The notes: generated by a model from the letters alone, not told the origin. Positions 35,341 through 45,130 are shown, counted from the first letter of the stretch. The stretch: DNA of 64,000 nucleotides from Vicinamibacteraceae bacterium (GCA_012270995.1 JAAXHG010000030.1:1-64000), one strand, 5' to 3'. Program-made: numbers and translations.

Positions 35341-36681
35341 TCATGCCGCTTCCCATAGTCGCCGCACGGGGACGGCGTACATGCGGTCGCCGAAACTCGT
35401 ACTGATCTCGCCGTCATAGAGCACCACGCCGCGGACGAAGCGCTCGCCTGCCGCCCTGGCCAGCTTGCGCAGGCCGCTGAAGTCCGCTCGCGTGACCGTG
35501 GCACCGGCCTTGACTTCCACCGCGGCCAGGGACCGGGCGCCGCGCTCGATCACGATGTCCACCTCCGCGCCTTCCTTGTCCCGGAAGTGGAAGAACCTCG
35601 TGGGTGCGCCATGCCAACTGGCCTGGCGCCGTAGCTCCTGGAACGCGAACGTCTCGAGCAACCGTCCCGCCAAGGTGCGGTCGGCGGCGAGCGACTCCCC
35701 GTCCACGCCGAGCAGCGCCGACGCAAGTCCGGTGTCGCCGGCGTGCAGCTTGGGCGTCTTGATCAGGCGGCTCAGCCGGTTGCTGTGCCATGGTCGGAGC
35801 CGTTCCAGGAGGAACAGTCGCTCCAGGAGCGTGACGTACTCGCCGATCGTGGGACGACTCAGGCTGAACGGCGTCGCCAGACTGCTGAGATTGAACAGGC
35901 TGGCCGTTTGCGAGGCAGTCGCGGTGAGGAGCGCCGGCAGGACGTCGAGCGACCGGATGCGCGTCAGGTCGCGAACGTCTCGCTGGATCTGCGCTTCAAT
36001 GTAGTTGTGGTGCCATTCGGCCTGACGCGCAGCGGTTGGACGGCGCAGCGCCGCGGGAAATCCGCCGGCGACGATCCGGTCGAGGAGCCGCTTGCCCAGC
36101 CGCTCGGTTCGACGAACCCCGAAGCCGTCTCCGAAGAGGGCGTTCAAGAAGCCTTTGTCGGACAAGGAAGCGCCTCGTGCTTCCGGGTTGGCCAGCTCAC
36201 GTTGCGTCAGCGGATAAAGCGGCACGATCTGCAGGCGACCGGCCAGGGACTCGGACAGTGTCGGCAGGAGCAGCACGTTGGTGGAACCGGTGAGCAGGAA
36301 GCGACCGGGCACTCGGCGACGGTCCACGTCCAGCTTGATCGCTTCGAACAGCGCGGGAACGTGTTGGACCTCGTCCAGAATCACCCGCTCGGGCAGGTCC
36401 GCGACGAACCCCGCAGGGTCGGCTCGGGCGCCGCCTCTGATGACCGCATCGTCGAAGCTCATGTAGGCGTAGTCCCGGTGTCCAGGTCCCGATGCCGGTT
36501 GGATGCCGGCCCAGGCCGTGGAGTCCTCTGCCCAGGTCGCGTGATCCGCAGTACAGGCGTACTGGGCAAGGGTCGTCTTTCCGCACTGTCGCGGACCGTG
36601 GATCAGCACGACCGGCGAGTCTTCGAGCGCCTCGGCCAGCCGCTGCTCGGCGCCGCGTCGGTAGAAGGTCGGCCTCGACAT
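35341..36681 (-). CDS. AAA ATPase with DUF4143 domain
   Basis: The protein has 446 residues. The N-terminal AAA_14 domain has Walker A GPRQCGKTT, Walker B RVILDEVQHVP, and sensor GRFLLTGSTNVLLLP. The C-terminal DUF4143 part holds HHNYIEAQIQRDVRDL, the winged-helix-like LSRPTIGEYVTLLERLFLLERL, and a nuclease-like end (FFHFRDKEGAEVDIVIE and VEVKAGATVT) resembling a PD-(D/E)XK core. The family is common in mobile and defence regions, and its role is not settled. It lies next to the broken ATPase-helicase locus on the same strand. Confidence 0.92.
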   Translation of the reverse strand: MSRPTFYRRGAEQRLAEALEDSPVVLIHGPRQCGKTTLAQYACTADHATWAEDSTAWAGIQPASGPGHRDYAYMSFDDAVIRGGARADPAGFVADLPERVILDEVQHVPALFEAIKLDVDRRRVPGRFLLTGSTNVLLLPTLSESLAGRLQIVPLYPLTQRELANPEARGASLSDKGFLNALFGDGFGVRRTERLGKRLLDRIVAGGFPAALRRPTAARQAEWHHNYIEAQIQRDVRDLTRIRSLDVLPALLTATASQTASLFNLSSLATPFSLSRPTIGEYVTLLERLFLLERLRPWHSNRLSRLIKTPKLHAGDTGLASALLGVDGESLAADRTLAGRLLETFAFQELRRQASWHGAPTRFFHFRDKEGAEVDIVIERGARSLAAVEVKAGATVTRADFSGLRKLARAAGERFVRGVVLYDGEISTSFGDRMYAVPVRRLWEAA

Positions 36682-36841
36682 GCGGCTGATCGTAACGTTG
36701 GAGTCCGTCTGATTGCAAGGTTGTATGCCGTCCGTTTGAAGGGTTATGGCCCGTATGATCGCACGGTTCGGTGCCGGCCGATCGCAAGAGCGGGTCCCGG
36801 CCCATCGCAGACGGAGCGAACCGCCGACGCCATGGACGCCC

Positions 36842-37252
36842 TCAGAGCGGATCCCAGAGCCAGTCCAGCTCGGAGAAGGCCAGTTCCGGGCCGAAGTTCT
36901 CGATGTTGTCTTCGACGTTCAGGATCAGGCACCGCTCGGTACCGCCGTTCCGTGGCCCTCGCAAGCCGCGGCCGATCATCTGGAAGTAGAGATTCGGGCT
37001 GTAGACCGGCCGGGCAACGAGAATCGCGCGGGTCTTGGGTGCATCGAAGCCCTCCCGGAACACCCCGTAGTTCACGAGCGCCCGGATGCGACCCTTCCGG
37101 AACTCTTCGACTGCATGGCGGCGGGCAGCCGTTCTGGTGTTCCCGCTGATGGCGCGGGAACGGATTCCTCGATCCTCAAGGAGTGCGGCGAGGGTCTGTG
37201 CGTGCTCCACGGAGGTGGCGAAGACGAGCACCGGCCAGTCGGGCTCGATGGC
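36842..37252 (-). pseudogene. C-terminal helicase domain, frameshifted off the main chain
   Basis: From about 37252 the minus strand encodes AIEPDWPVLVFATSVEHA, then LLEDRGIRSRAISGNT, RALVNYGVFREGFDAPKTRAILVARP and MIGRGLRGPRNGG. These are the second RecA-like domain (motifs IV-VI) that the upstream helicase part lacks. The two parts join in register if one base is added at about 37253. The stretch alone cannot work as a helicase. An alternative is a short separate frame starting at 37357, but the residues before 37252 look like noise. Confidence 0.8.
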
Positions 37253-39100
37253 TCCTCGAAGGCATCGAGAATTCGCTGCGTGCGCGCGGTGCTGGCGGCG
37301 ATGCGGTCTTCGAGCTGCTGCGGCAGCCAAGGCAGGTTCCATCGTCCGCCGCTCCATCCCTGTTCGGGCATGGACTGACGGTCGTCGGTGCGCAAGTGGA
37401 AGGTGTCGCCAAGGATCACTTCGTGGTCGGCCTGGGAGAGGACTCCCATTTCCTGCAGATGTCGAACGACGGCGGTTGGCTCGTCATCGGGGAACGCTCC
37501 GTCATCCAGCCGTCGTTGCCCGTAGCGATTGACCAGCCTTGCCGTCTCGTCCGCGTCTCTCCCGCGGTAGGGCGTGGCTGTGAGGCCGACCAGGAATGGC
37601 TCGTCGGACCTCTGATAGCGAGTCAGGCCGATCTCTTCCATCACGGAGGTGTAGGTTGGGGCGATGGACCGATGCGCTTCATCGAAGACGACGAGTTGAA
37701 GACCCGCGAGGAAGCTGTAGTTCGGGTGCCCGCGTCGTGCCTGGAGCGTCTGGATTGACGCGACGACGACGTGGCGCTCCGTCAATGGGCGGGGACTTTC
37801 CTGCCCGGCCCACGCTCTGGAGATGCGCAGCCGCTGGCCGGACTCGCCGACGCTCGCCCACACCTCGCGCCACGCCTCAACCGCCTGTTCGCAAAGCTCG
37901 TCGCGGTCCGCAACCCAGAGCACTCCGCCCGGGAAGTCGTCCTCCCGCATCGCCTCGACAATCGCCTGCACCGCAACCCGGGTCTTCCCCGAGCCGGTTG
38001 GCAGGCTGATCATCGCTCGCCGCTCGCCTTCGGCAGGCGACTCTCCTCTCAGCAGCCCCCGGAACTGCTTGGCGACCCGCTCCTGGTAATCGTGCAGCGG
38101 CGGGAGTTCCTGCGGACCCCTGACTTCCAGCCAGGGATCCCGCTTGGAGGCTCGCTGACCTGCCCAGGCGTCCGCGAAACCGAGTGCCTGGACGAACGCG
38201 AGAGCCCGCGATGAACCGGCCCACTGCTTCGGGGGATTGAGGCGGTGCAGATGGTCACGGTAGTGGCGCAGTGCGTCGGTATGCCAGGTCGCGATGGCTG
38301 CTTCGGCGAGTCTCTTGCCGCTGACTTCGGCACCGTCGACCTCCAGCATGGCGAGCAGCATTTCGGGGAGTTGGTCGCGCAGACCCCGTTCGCCGACGGC
38401 GGCCAGCAGTCGATCGGCGTCGGACGGCTTTCGGCGGATTTCGTCGCGGCGGGCCTGGACTTCCCTGGGTGTCCTGCGATCGACGATCTGCTGGAGCGTG
38501 TCTTCGCTGAGGTCCAGTTCCAGTTCCCTGGAGATCAGCCGCAGTTGCTTTTCCTCATCTGCCACGGAGTCGGCGAGATAGACGTTCGAGCGGCTGGCTC
38601 TGCAGTCGACGTCCCGGCCGGCAACCAGGATTCGCTCGCAGCGGATCAGCAGGCAACCCGAGCGCTCCGGTGGCAGTTCCGCTGCGAGACCCGGCCAGAC
38701 GTCGGTCAGGGGGACGGGCTCGGCTTCACCGATGAACTCGGGTTTCGGACCGTGCAAGTCGAACGCGCGTCGAATCCAGTCGACGTTGCTGTGGTGCCAG
38801 AGGGCGTCCTGTGCTTCGGGACTCTTCGGGTTCGGCCCTAGAGCGTCGCTTAGCGGCACGCTGCCACCGGAGATCCCGACCCGGCCGTGCTCCCTTAGGA
38901 CGGAGACTGCCGGTGACTCGAACAACACCGACGGATAACTCCGTCCGTTGGCGCCGCAGTGGCCCATCGGCCAGTCCTCGAAGGTGGCTTCGAGCTTGAG
39001 CATCTCACTTGTGAAGCGCACCGCGGCCTCGGGCGAGAGGTGGGCGAGCACGTCAAGGGGCCCGGCCCCTTCCGTAGCGGCACTCGGTGCAGCGGATATC
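37072..39100 (-). pseudogene. DEAD/DEAH helicase main part, between two frameshifts
   Basis: The frame is open from 39315, but residues before about 39100 overlap the upstream ATPase gene and look like noise. Then GPLDVLAHLSPEAAVRFT, SYPSVLFESPAVSVLREHGR, and a long spacer (WHHSNVDWIRRAFDL, EVQARRDEIRRK) lead into the first RecA domain. That domain has LHDYQERVAKQF, Walker A LPTGSGKTRVAV, LVVFDEAHRS and VGLTATPYRGRD. At about 37253 one base is missing. After it this frame encodes Ser/Pro-rich noise to 37072, while the true second domain continues in another frame. The spacer matches what follows the GHKL ATPase in large sacsin-like helicases as I know them, so all three parts may once have been one chain. 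Confidence 0.78.
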
Positions 39101-41215
39101 GAGGCCACCGGTGGGGCCGTCAGTCGCCCCCAGCTCGCGGAGCAGCTCTCGGTCGGCGTGGTGAAAGCCGATGTCGATGGTTGCTCCGTCGTCTCGACTG
39201 CCGCCGTCCGGAACGATCGGGCCCGGCAACAGCACGGTTGCGAGCGCGCGCCACGTTCCGGCCAAGGTTCGCATGGGGAGTGCGCTGCGGAGCCAGGAAA
39301 CTTCGTGTCCGGCAAACGGCTTCGGGACGAACTCCATGAGGATGCCGATCACCTCGGTGACCGAAAGCTCGCGGCTGGCCTTCCAGAGGTCGACGTTGTA
39401 CTCAGCGGCGCTCTGGAGGACAGGCATGGTCGCGTTTGCGTCCTCTTCGCCGAAGACCTCGATGATCGCGCGCCGCACGCTCTCGTGGGCGGAGGTCACC
39501 GGCAGCAAGCCCAGCACCGTGGTCAGGGTCGTCGTTCCCTTGCCGAGGCCAGCGCGCTTCGCCGCTCTTCGGAACTGGCTCTCCGGGCTTGGCTGGCGGA
39601 GGCCAAGTTCCTTGAGGGCCCGTCGGGTTGCGGGGTCGGCCGTTACTTCAGCATGAACGAAGGACGCTTCGGGACTCTCGTCGGCGTCGGTGCTGGGGCC
39701 GGCCGCGCCGGCGAGGTCAGGACCGAGGCTTTCGTCAGGCAGAAAGAGGACGTCCGGATCCGGCGCGCTCCAGTCGCCGCCGACGGTCAGCACGATGTCT
39801 CCCAGGCTTGCGCTTCCCCTGACTAGCGGAGGGATCGCGGCCGCTGTCTGGATCGCCGCCTTGGACGACCCCACCGTCTCCGGTCCTTGTTGCCCATCGA
39901 CGAGGGCCTCCAGCCACTCGGCAATCGGCGCCCGCGGTGCCGTCGTATGGTCCGGGGCCGCCCCGAAGATGCGGTCGATCCGCGAGAGGCGCCCGCGGCT
40001 CAAGGCCGAGTGGTGTAGCCAGTCTTTCGGCCCTCTTTCGTAGCTCCGCCAGCACTCGAACGGCGCTAGGTCGATGACGCTGTGCCTGGTCAGTTCCGAG
40101 GGCGGATAGCGGAGGTCCTCGACTTCATGCAACTCACCGTTCTGGTCGGGCAGGATGCGACGCTCCGAGAGCAGTTCGAAGAGCTTGGTTCTGAGAAGTT
40201 CCGCGTGCCCCGAGTCGCCTGCTTCGTGGCGGCGGGGCAAGGCGTCCAGGTGCCTCGAAGGGTCCGCCTCCGTGCTGAGTTCGTGTAGATGGTCCGCGAC
40301 GAGCCGGGCAGCGGCTCGGATGATCTCGTCGTTGTAGGGGCCCGGCAGCAGATTCTGGCGGTCCTCGTTCGTCTTCCAAGGCGCGTTCAGGATGCCGTCG
40401 ACGAGGCTCGCCGTTCGGGTGGGAAAGTACGCCCAGAAGTGCCCCACGTCCCGGCCGGCGTCGAGCGGCGCGGCCCATGTGATCGGAACCTCGTTGCCGT
40501 CGTCTAGTGAGCGGCGGTCGTCGCGGGCATTCCGCGACAGCGTGTGGGTCGTCTGGAAGATGCGCCACCTGCTGGCTTGTTCCGTCCCCCGCGAGACATC
40601 CATCTGGAGCAGTTCGAACTCCTCGTCTGGCTGTTGACGAAGCGTGTAGCGTCGTACGGATTTGCCATCGTCGAGGTGCAACTCCCTGACATGATGGACG
40701 AGTAGCAGGAACTCCGCCGGGAAGTCCCTGATCTGCTGTGCGAGAGCCTCCGCTCCTCGCCTAAGGAGCGGCAGGCGAACGATGTTCGTCGCCCAGCTCA
40801 TCAGTTCCCCGAGCGTGTCGTCCTCGAGCTTGGCGCGACATGGGTCGAGTGATTCGGGCAGCCGTAGAACCGGATAGCCCCGTAACTCGCGTCCCGTTGC
40901 CGCCTTGATCGCCGTTCTGGAGTGCTCCGGGTCAAACCGGAACGAGGCGGACCGACTGTAGAACTCGGGGGTATCGGTGACGCCGAGCACGGACTTGAAG
41001 CCGAGCCCGAATCTGCCGATCGCAGCAGTGTCCCTCTTGCTCGACAGGCGGGCGAACATGAGGGCCGTGATCCCGTCCTCATCGATTGGCAGGCCGTCGT
41101 CCGCGCAGTAGAGGCGGTCTCCGGCCAGTCTTATGCTGATTCTGCGGTCACCGCGCTCGGCCTGAAGCAATGCGTCCGCGCTGTTCTGCGCGAGCTCGAT
41201 GACTTGGCGGTCCAC
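39053..41215 (-). CDS. GHKL (HSP90/sacsin-like) ATPase, defence-type
   Basis: The protein has 720 residues. The GHKL ATP site is present: N-box ELAQNSADALL, G1 ADDGLPIDEDG, and G2 IGRFGLGFKSVLG. The remainder (WRIFQTTHTLS, WAYFPTRTASLVDGILNAPWKTNEDRQNLLPG) follows the sacsin-like order. It stops at 39053 after a stretch (ECRYGRGRAP) that looks out of register. Adding two bases or removing one near 39060-39100 would join it to the helicase frame. The GTG start is two codons before the N-box helix; the frame is open upstream but meets the next gene. So the N-terminus may be short. Defence function is inferred from the fusion with a helicase. Confidence 0.8.
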   Translation of the reverse strand: MDRQVIELAQNSADALLQAERGDRRISIRLAGDRLYCADDGLPIDEDGITALMFARLSSKRDTAAIGRFGLGFKSVLGVTDTPEFYSRSASFRFDPEHSRTAIKAATGRELRGYPVLRLPESLDPCRAKLEDDTLGELMSWATNIVRLPLLRRGAEALAQQIRDFPAEFLLLVHHVRELHLDDGKSVRRYTLRQQPDEEFELLQMDVSRGTEQASRWRIFQTTHTLSRNARDDRRSLDDGNEVPITWAAPLDAGRDVGHFWAYFPTRTASLVDGILNAPWKTNEDRQNLLPGPYNDEIIRAAARLVADHLHELSTEADPSRHLDALPRRHEAGDSGHAELLRTKLFELLSERRILPDQNGELHEVEDLRYPPSELTRHSVIDLAPFECWRSYERGPKDWLHHSALSRGRLSRIDRIFGAAPDHTTAPRAPIAEWLEALVDGQQGPETVGSSKAAIQTAAAIPPLVRGSASLGDIVLTVGGDWSAPDPDVLFLPDESLGPDLAGAAGPSTDADESPEASFVHAEVTADPATRRALKELGLRQPSPESQFRRAAKRAGLGKGTTTLTTVLGLLPVTSAHESVRRAIIEVFGEEDANATMPVLQSAAEYNVDLWKASRELSVTEVIGILMEFVPKPFAGHEVSWLRSALPMRTLAGTWRALATVLLPGPIVPDGGSRDDGATIDIGFHHADRELLRELGATDGPTGGLDIRCTECRYGRGRAP

Positions 41216-41258
41216 TGCGTACTTCGGCGGGCCCCCGGGAGGCCTTTCGACTTCCCGG

Positions 41259-42284
41259 TCAGACCACGATCCGGCCCACCCGCTCCACGAACCAGAACGC
41301 CGCGATGATCCCGGTCGCGTAGATCGGCGTCCGCAGGACGAGTTCCGGTACGACGATGCCGACCCGGTTGACGACGGCCACGAGGGCGAGCACCACGGCG
41401 ACGACCAGGAGTTGCCCGACCTCGACCCCTACATTGAACAGGAAGAGCGCCATCGCAATCGCCCGCTGCGGCAGGCCGATCTCGGCCAGGGCGCCAGCGA
41501 AGCCGAAGCCGTGCAGGAGGCCGAAGGCGAAGGCGATGAGCCACGGACTCTTCGTCGTGATCGGCGATCGCTGGTCCTCGGGACGCAGCAGCTCGACCGC
41601 CAGGAACAGGATTGACAGGGCGATCACCGCCTCGACCGGCGCCGAGGAGAGCTTGACCACGTCGAGGGACGAGAGCGCCAGCGTGATGCTGTGGGCGACC
41701 GTGAACGAGGTGATGACGCCGACCAGGCGCCACGGACTGCGGACATAGAAGAGCAGGCCGATGACGAACAGAATGTGGTCGAAGCCGAACACCAGGTGCT
41801 CGACGCCGAGCCGGAAGTAGGGCAGCGCGTTGCCGGCCGCCTCCCGGTCTACGGTGACCGAGGGCGCCTCCGGCCTGAGGAGCTGGGTGAGGCCGTCGCC
41901 GTTGACGAAGCTCATCCGGAGCAGGACGTCGGTCAGGGTCCGTTCCAGGCCCGCGATGGCGAAGGTCTCGCCGTGGAAGATGCGGTCCGGGTCGCCGTCC
42001 GCCGCCTCGCATTCCACGGTCCAGCGTTCGACCAGGGCGCCGGCCAGGCTCTCCGGCGCCAGGCGGGCGGTCTCGGTGCAGTGCTCCGGCAGCACCGGAT
42101 CGAGCAGGAGCAGGAGCGCGCCGCGGCGGGGCTGCTTCCAGACGACCTCGAAGGTCCCCGGCTCGCCTTCGTTCAGTTCGAGGTAGCCGGGACGAACCTC
42201 GTGAGCGCTCGCGGGGACGACCGCCGCGAGCGACCCGCCGAGCGTCGCCGCTGCCAGGGCAAGCCGGCGGAGTCGGAAGCTCAG
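41259..42284 (-). CDS. HupE/UreJ family membrane protein
   Basis: The protein has 341 residues. A signal peptide (LALAAATLGGSLAAVVPASA) is followed by the exported domain HEVRPGYLELNEG and then a C-terminal membrane part with FRLGVEHLVFGFDHILFVIG, FTVAHSITLALS, and FAFGLLHGFGFAGAL. HupE/UreJ proteins are linked to nickel or cobalt uptake or to hydrogenase assembly; many acidobacterial members have no such context. The start is probably CTG at 42282-42284, overlapping the stop of the upstream gene (CTGA), because no ATG, GTG or TTG lies near the signal peptide in frame. Confidence 0.88.
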   Translation of the reverse strand: MSFRLRRLALAAATLGGSLAAVVPASAHEVRPGYLELNEGEPGTFEVVWKQPRRGALLLLLDPVLPEHCTETARLAPESLAGALVERWTVECEAADGDPDRIFHGETFAIAGLERTLTDVLLRMSFVNGDGLTQLLRPEAPSVTVDREAAGNALPYFRLGVEHLVFGFDHILFVIGLLFYVRSPWRLVGVITSFTVAHSITLALSSLDVVKLSSAPVEAVIALSILFLAVELLRPEDQRSPITTKSPWLIAFAFGLLHGFGFAGALAEIGLPQRAIAMALFLFNVGVEVGQLLVVAVVLALVAVVNRVGIVVPELVLRTPIYATGIIAAFWFVERVGRIVV

Positions 42285-43207
42285 GGCTCGTCTCCCGCCG
42301 CGCCCGCGTCCGTACCGCCCTCCAGTTCGGAAACGAAGTCGATCTCCTCGATCTCGACCCGGTACTGCTTTCGCAGACGCTCGTGAGCGGCCCGGTTCGC
42401 GCCGTCGCGGGCGTCGCGCTGGGCGTCGTCCAGTACGCGCCGGCGCACCTCCTCGAAGACCGCCGGCTCCGCTTCCGTGCGGACCGACAACCGGACGAGG
42501 TGGTAGCCGTAGGCGGACTCGACGGGTCCCGCCCACTCGCCGAGCGGAAGGGTGTCGAGCGCGTCGACGAAGGCACCGCCGAACAGTTCGGCGAGGTCCT
42601 CGGCGGTCCGGCGCCCGTACTCGCGGCGCAGCATGAAGGGATCGCCCAACCGCCGCCAGAGCGTGTTCTCGGGCGCGGCGTCGTTGCCCTCGACGCGGAG
42701 TTGATCGAGGATCTCCGTGGCGGCGCTCATCGCTTCCTCGTCGCTGCCGCGGCGGTCGGGACTGACGTAGACGTGGCGGAGTGTGAAGCGCCGCGGTTCC
42801 CCGTAGCGCTCCGCGTTCTCCTCAAAGTACGCCTCGAGGTCGGCGTCCGACACCGGATCCGTGACCACCGTGTCCTCGATCAGGAAGGACATCTTCTGGG
42901 CCAGGCGGCGGCGGACGATCGTGTCGTCTGCGTCGAGACCCATGCGTGCCGCTTCGCGGACGAGGATCTCTTCCCGGATGTGGTCCTCGACCAGGGAGTC
43001 GAGTTCCGCCACCGTCGGTAGCCGGCCAATCTGCGCGCTCCAGAGGTCGGCCAGCCGGATCACCTGCGCGCGGGTGACGACGATGTTACGGCCTTCGCCA
43101 TCGAAGACCCCGCCCGCCATGCGGTCGAGCGTGAACACCGCGACACCGATCGCCAGGAACAGGAAGAGGGGATCGCGAACGAACCGGCGGAGTCGCGAGT
43201 CGGGCAT
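42281..43207 (-). CDS. Membrane-anchored parvulin-type peptidyl-prolyl isomerase
   Basis: The protein has 308 residues. An N-terminal anchor (DPLFLFLAIGVAVFTLDRM) is followed by a SurA-like helical region (VEDHIREEILVREAARMGLD) and a PpiC-type domain in which RHVYVSPDR, RREYGRRTAEDLAELFGGAF and GPVESAYGYHLVRL are recognisable. It helps fold exported proteins at the membrane surface. Its stop overlaps the likely CTG start of the HupE-like gene, a pairing seen in many genomes and consistent with a joint role. Confidence 0.9.
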   Translation of the reverse strand: MPDSRLRRFVRDPLFLFLAIGVAVFTLDRMAGGVFDGEGRNIVVTRAQVIRLADLWSAQIGRLPTVAELDSLVEDHIREEILVREAARMGLDADDTIVRRRLAQKMSFLIEDTVVTDPVSDADLEAYFEENAERYGEPRRFTLRHVYVSPDRRGSDEEAMSAATEILDQLRVEGNDAAPENTLWRRLGDPFMLRREYGRRTAEDLAELFGGAFVDALDTLPLGEWAGPVESAYGYHLVRLSVRTEAEPAVFEEVRRRVLDDAQRDARDGANRAAHERLRKQYRVEIEEIDFVSELEGGTDAGAAGDEP

Positions 43208-43259
43208 GAGCGGGAAATACTACGCTCTCGGAGTGGACCGGCACGGAAGGGAGTCACGG

Positions 43260-44309
43260 ATGTCGAAGAGAATCGGTCGGAAAGCTGACTGGTGCGCGGG
43301 TCTTCTCGCCACCTCTCTCCTCCTCGTCCCAATGGTACCCGCCCTCGCTCAGCCCGACTCCGCCACCACCGCCGAACGCGAAAAGGTCCTCTTCGACTGC
43401 GACATCGGTTCGGACATCGACGACGCCTATGCGCTGGCTCTGCTCCTCGCGAGTCCCGAGATCGAGTTGGTCGGCATCACGGTCGGGCACGCGCGCACGG
43501 CTGACCGGGCGCCCCTGGCGCTGCGCATGCTCTGGGAAGCGGGCCTTCAGTACATCCCCGTTCACGTCGGCCGGGAGACGGCTCTGGTGGTGACGCGCGA
43601 CGGGACGCCCCACGAACAGTTCAGCGAGGCGCCGTACAACCGGCAATTCCACTGGGCGCGCGGCTTCGACGAACTGAAGCCCCAGGCACGGCCGGCGGCC
43701 GAGTTCATCGTGGACACGCTGAACGCCGCGCCGGGGGAGATCACGCTGCTCACCGTCGGCCCGGTGACGAACATCGGCGACGCGCTGGAGCTCGACCCGG
43801 ACGTTCTCACGAAGGCGAAGCGCGTCGTGTCGATGTACGGCTCGATCCGGTCCGGCTACGACGGCGGCGACGCGCAACGGGAGTGGAACGTTCTTGCCGA
43901 CGCGGCCTCGTCAAAGCTCTTCGACGCGGGCGTGCAGGCTGGCGGCACGGATGTCGTCTACATACCGCTCGACGTGACGGACCACGTACGGCTCGATGCC
44001 GAACGCCGCCTCCACCTGCACATGCGCGGCACGCCGCTGACCGATGCGGTCACCGCGCTCTACTCCCTGTGGCGGAACGAGGAAAGGAGCCAGACCACGC
44101 CGCGCCTGTTCGATGCGGTCGCGGTCGGCTACCTCCTCTGGCCCGACCTGTTCGGCCTCGAACATGGCCGCGTCACGGTCGACGAACGGAGCATGACCCT
44201 GTTCGAGCGTGGCGGCGAACCGACCTCGACCGTCGCCTTGGAGATCGACGACGCCGCGTTCATCGAGCGGCTGGTCCTTCGTTTCCTGGAGCAGAACCTC
44301 AGTCGTTGA
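43260..44309 (+). CDS. Exported nucleoside hydrolase-like protein
   Basis: The protein has 349 residues. The signal peptide (CAGLLATSLLLVPMVPALAQ) precedes the inosine-uridine nucleoside N-ribohydrolase fold. The calcium-binding DCDIGSDIDDAYAL matches DxDxGxDD, and the LTVGPVTNIGDAL strand and the C-terminal His/Asp region (TPRLFDAVAVGYLL) are present. The enzyme would split nucleosides to base and ribose outside the cytoplasm. The ATG at 43260 is preceded by GGAAGGGAG. An upstream in-frame ATG would overlap the divergent parvulin gene by two bases. Confidence 0.87.
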   Translation: MSKRIGRKADWCAGLLATSLLLVPMVPALAQPDSATTAEREKVLFDCDIGSDIDDAYALALLLASPEIELVGITVGHARTADRAPLALRMLWEAGLQYIPVHVGRETALVVTRDGTPHEQFSEAPYNRQFHWARGFDELKPQARPAAEFIVDTLNAAPGEITLLTVGPVTNIGDALELDPDVLTKAKRVVSMYGSIRSGYDGGDAQREWNVLADAASSKLFDAGVQAGGTDVVYIPLDVTDHVRLDAERRLHLHMRGTPLTDAVTALYSLWRNEERSQTTPRLFDAVAVGYLLWPDLFGLEHGRVTVDERSMTLFERGGEPTSTVALEIDDAAFIERLVLRFLEQNLSR

Positions 44310-44661
44310 GGCTGTCGAAGAGCGGTCTTCGGACCCGATCCATGTGTTCGCGCAGCGGCTCGTGGGTGATCAGGCCATAGCTCTTGACATCGACGGCGAA
44401 GGGCAGATTGCTCTCGTGGAACAGGGTCCAGAGACGGTTGATCGCGCGCTGGTCGAGATCGCCGTGCAGGAGGAGGTCCAGATCGGAGTTCGGGCGATAG
44501 GTGCCAGTTGCCCGGGAACCGAACACCTCGACTGCTGTGATTCTGTTCGCCCAGGGTTCCAGGATTCGGCGGACCGTGGCGAGTTGCCTGGGGGAGAGGC
44601 CGTGGTCGAGGGTCCCAGCGCTGCCAGACTTCTCGGAAGTGCGGTGCTGCCCGGTCGTCAT
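44299..44661 (-). CDS. MNT-type nucleotidyltransferase (antitoxin-like)
   Basis: This minimal nucleotidyltransferase domain of 120 residues has FGSRATG and SDLDLLLHGDLD, the catalytic GSxAxG and DxD motifs. In HEPN/MNT (type VII) systems this partner adenylylates and silences the HEPN ribonuclease, the gene just upstream at 44687. The 3' end overlaps the nucleoside hydrolase 3' end by 11 bases. A GTG or ATG further upstream could extend the protein into the HEPN gene; ATG at 44661 is preferred. Confidence 0.88.
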   Translation of the reverse strand: MTTGQHRTSEKSGSAGTLDHGLSPRQLATVRRILEPWANRITAVEVFGSRATGTYRPNSDLDLLLHGDLDQRAINRLWTLFHESNLPFAVDVKSYGLITHEPLREHMDRVRRPLFDSLND

Positions 44662-44686
44662 CTCACCGGAATCTCGCGTCACCGAC

Positions 44687-45130
44687 TCACTCCGTTGATT
44701 CTCCCGACGCAGACTGCTGGCTCTCCAGGTCCCGGAAGAGACGCGCACGGAGGTCGTCCATCGGTGTGAGGTAGAAGTCGCGGATGTTGTCGAGCACCTC
44801 CTCGAAGTGCGCGGAATCGTAGGTATGGGACATCCTGTTGCGGTCGTCCAAGGCGTCCATCCATGCCTCGGCGTCGTCTATCAGTTGGGCCTCGGAGGCG
44901 GCCCGGATCACTGCCTTGGGCGTGACTTGGCGGAGTACGAGGTTCTGTGCCTCCAAGTAGTCCTTCATGACCTTCCACGCAAGCTCCATGGTGTACTCGA
45001 AGCGTTGGATTGTCCCCTCCTGTTCGAGTTGGGTGAGTTCCGGTTCATCCAAGGCCTCCTGGAGCAGCAGGAAGGCGCGACGGTAGTTGGCGAAGCGGTA
45101 GTGCCAGCGCGGTGGTTCGGTGGTCTTCAT
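44687..45130 (-). CDS. HEPN-type nucleotidyltransferase-binding protein (HI0074 family)
   Basis: This all-helical protein of 147 residues has the HI0074/HepT-like order: ANYRRAFLLLQEAL, a conserved FEYTMELAWKVMKDYL helix, VIRAASEAQLIDD, and DRNRMSHTYD, in which Arg and His match the RX4-6H RNase motif of HEPN proteins. Together with the MNT gene 25 bases downstream it forms a probable toxin-antitoxin pair. ATG at 45130 is taken; a GTG at 45142 is also in frame. Confidence 0.9.
   Translation of the reverse strand: MKTTEPPRWHYRFANYRRAFLLLQEALDEPELTQLEQEGTIQRFEYTMELAWKVMKDYLEAQNLVLRQVTPKAVIRAASEAQLIDDAEAWMDALDDRNRMSHTYDSAHFEEVLDNIRDFYLTPMDDLRARLFRDLESQQSASGESTE

Noticed and set aside
37072..37252. 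A programmed frameshift producing two helicase forms
   Set aside because: No slippery heptamer is visible at about 37253, and the frame after the shift point is Ser/Pro-rich noise, so a mutation or assembly error is more likely.
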